DNA from: Cliona cf. orientalis
Taxonomy: Eukaryota > Porifera > Demospongiae > Clionaida > Clionaidae
DNA length: 64,000 bases
Direction: 5' to 3'
Assembly: GCA_963930775.1 (NCBI GenBank)
Contig: OZ005702.1
Coordinates: forward strand, 5,952,001 to 6,016,000
The stretch's first letter is position 1. Every line of letters begins with the position of its first letter. Below, one piece after another: positions 63,475 through 64,000 of the stretch. The translations under genes and the position numbers were made by a program. Under the pieces are notes generated by a model. That model had not been told where the DNA came from and did not search any database. It saw nothing but the letters and a program-made list of their open reading frames with translations.

Positions 63475-64000
63475 TGCTTGGATACCTAGTGAAAGGCTTT
63501 GAAATGTAACAAGAGCTGAGAGAAAAGTCTATGCTGTGGGTCAGTAACAAGAGGCCTCTCTGCCACAACAACCACAATCACAAGCGGACCATGGAGCCAG
63601 AGCTTTGTCTCCACCGCCCCCGGGCCCTCCTCCTCGGTTGCCACTGCTGCCACCACCACCAGCCGGCCATGGAGCCGGAGATCCACAGATTGTCACAGCT
63701 TTGTAAAACACAGTATAGTTTCCTTTTTTTATTCAAGAAAAATGCAGCAGTAATGTTATGTTATATGGCCAAACATGGCAGCTCCTTGAAACTAGTAAGG
63801 CACTTACTAAGTATAAGGCATAAGTACTAATTATATATTGTGAGAGTGGTTTCCAAGAATCACTGACACTGCCAGATACCAGTGTAGAGAACCTGTTGAA
63901 CACGTGATAGTGATGCTGAATAAGTTGTCATAGCAATTACTGGAAGGTCATAATAAAGGACACTAAACACACCTTAGCCTGCTTATAGTATCATGGGTGC
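63475..64000 (+). other. proline-rich low-complexity stretch, then spacer
   Basis: 63590-63690 contains two ccatggagcc(a/g)gag words around a CCGCCCCCGGGCC/CCACCACCACC stretch, similar in style to the proline-rich units at 25.9-27.9 kb. The rest has no coding evidence. Confidence 0.35.

Noticed and set aside
1-64000. CRISPR array, rRNA genes or bacterial operons
   Set aside because: No regularly spaced identical repeats with unique spacers, no rRNA-like blocks, and genes have spliceosomal introns.

Overview
This is an AT-rich eukaryotic nuclear window, most likely from a marine invertebrate and by style a demosponge (Amphimedon-like). Reasons: GT-AG introns of about 50-150 bases, kelch/coiled-coil and ankyrin gene debris, DIRS-type retroelement fossils, many small TA-flanked MITEs, and SDDSRF-type and proline-rich exon families in many damaged copies. 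The organism is an inference. There are no bacterial-style operons, rRNA genes, CRISPR arrays or convincing tRNA genes.

Layout. 1-4.9 kb: duplicated exon fragments of unrecognised families, then a decayed ankyrin array. 5.3-12.2 kb: first copy of a long repeat (here called R1) that carries an intron-bearing gene and, at one end, a fossil DIRS-type reverse transcriptase fragment. R1 is split by the best find of the window, a complete-looking 3,087-base DNA transposon at 7502-10588. That element has matching inverted ends, a TA target duplication and a three-exon gene for a 675-residue protein with DUF7869-like motifs (GHTKFAPD, FLDNASSTNKN). Both its introns are almost pure (CA)n/(CT)n microsatellite. 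The same target without the element is present at 22.18 kb in another R1 copy. 12.8-15.1 kb: an unknown ORF and a broken minus-strand coiled-coil/kelch gene, cut by a second R1 copy (15.1-18.6 kb). 18.6-22.3 kb: repeats, a proline-rich exon and a third R1 copy. 23-29 kb: lineage-specific exons, including a SANT/Myb-like C-terminus and two paralogous proline-rich genes. 29.4-35.4 kb: a foldback region, a SAP-domain ORF, a fourth R1 fragment, a small two-exon gene, and a broken IS630/Tc1-like transposase gene.

35.9-39.75 kb: a broken DIRS-type retroelement fossil (gag-like, RT, RNase H, tyrosine recombinase). 40-45 kb: a 667-base element with perfect 38-base inverted repeats, a minus-strand run of ten exons recognisable as NBAS (Sec39 domain; Golgi-ER tethering and RNA surveillance factor), and three MITEs. 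45-64 kb: a patchwork of short duplicated exon fragments (coiled coil, SDDSRF family, USP histidine box, kelch, a second DUF7869-like motif) with few intact genes.

The only clearly recognisable housekeeping gene is NBAS. The rest looks like a mobile-element and duplication-rich region where segmental copies of intron-containing genes are shuffled and degraded. No functional pathway links the genes.
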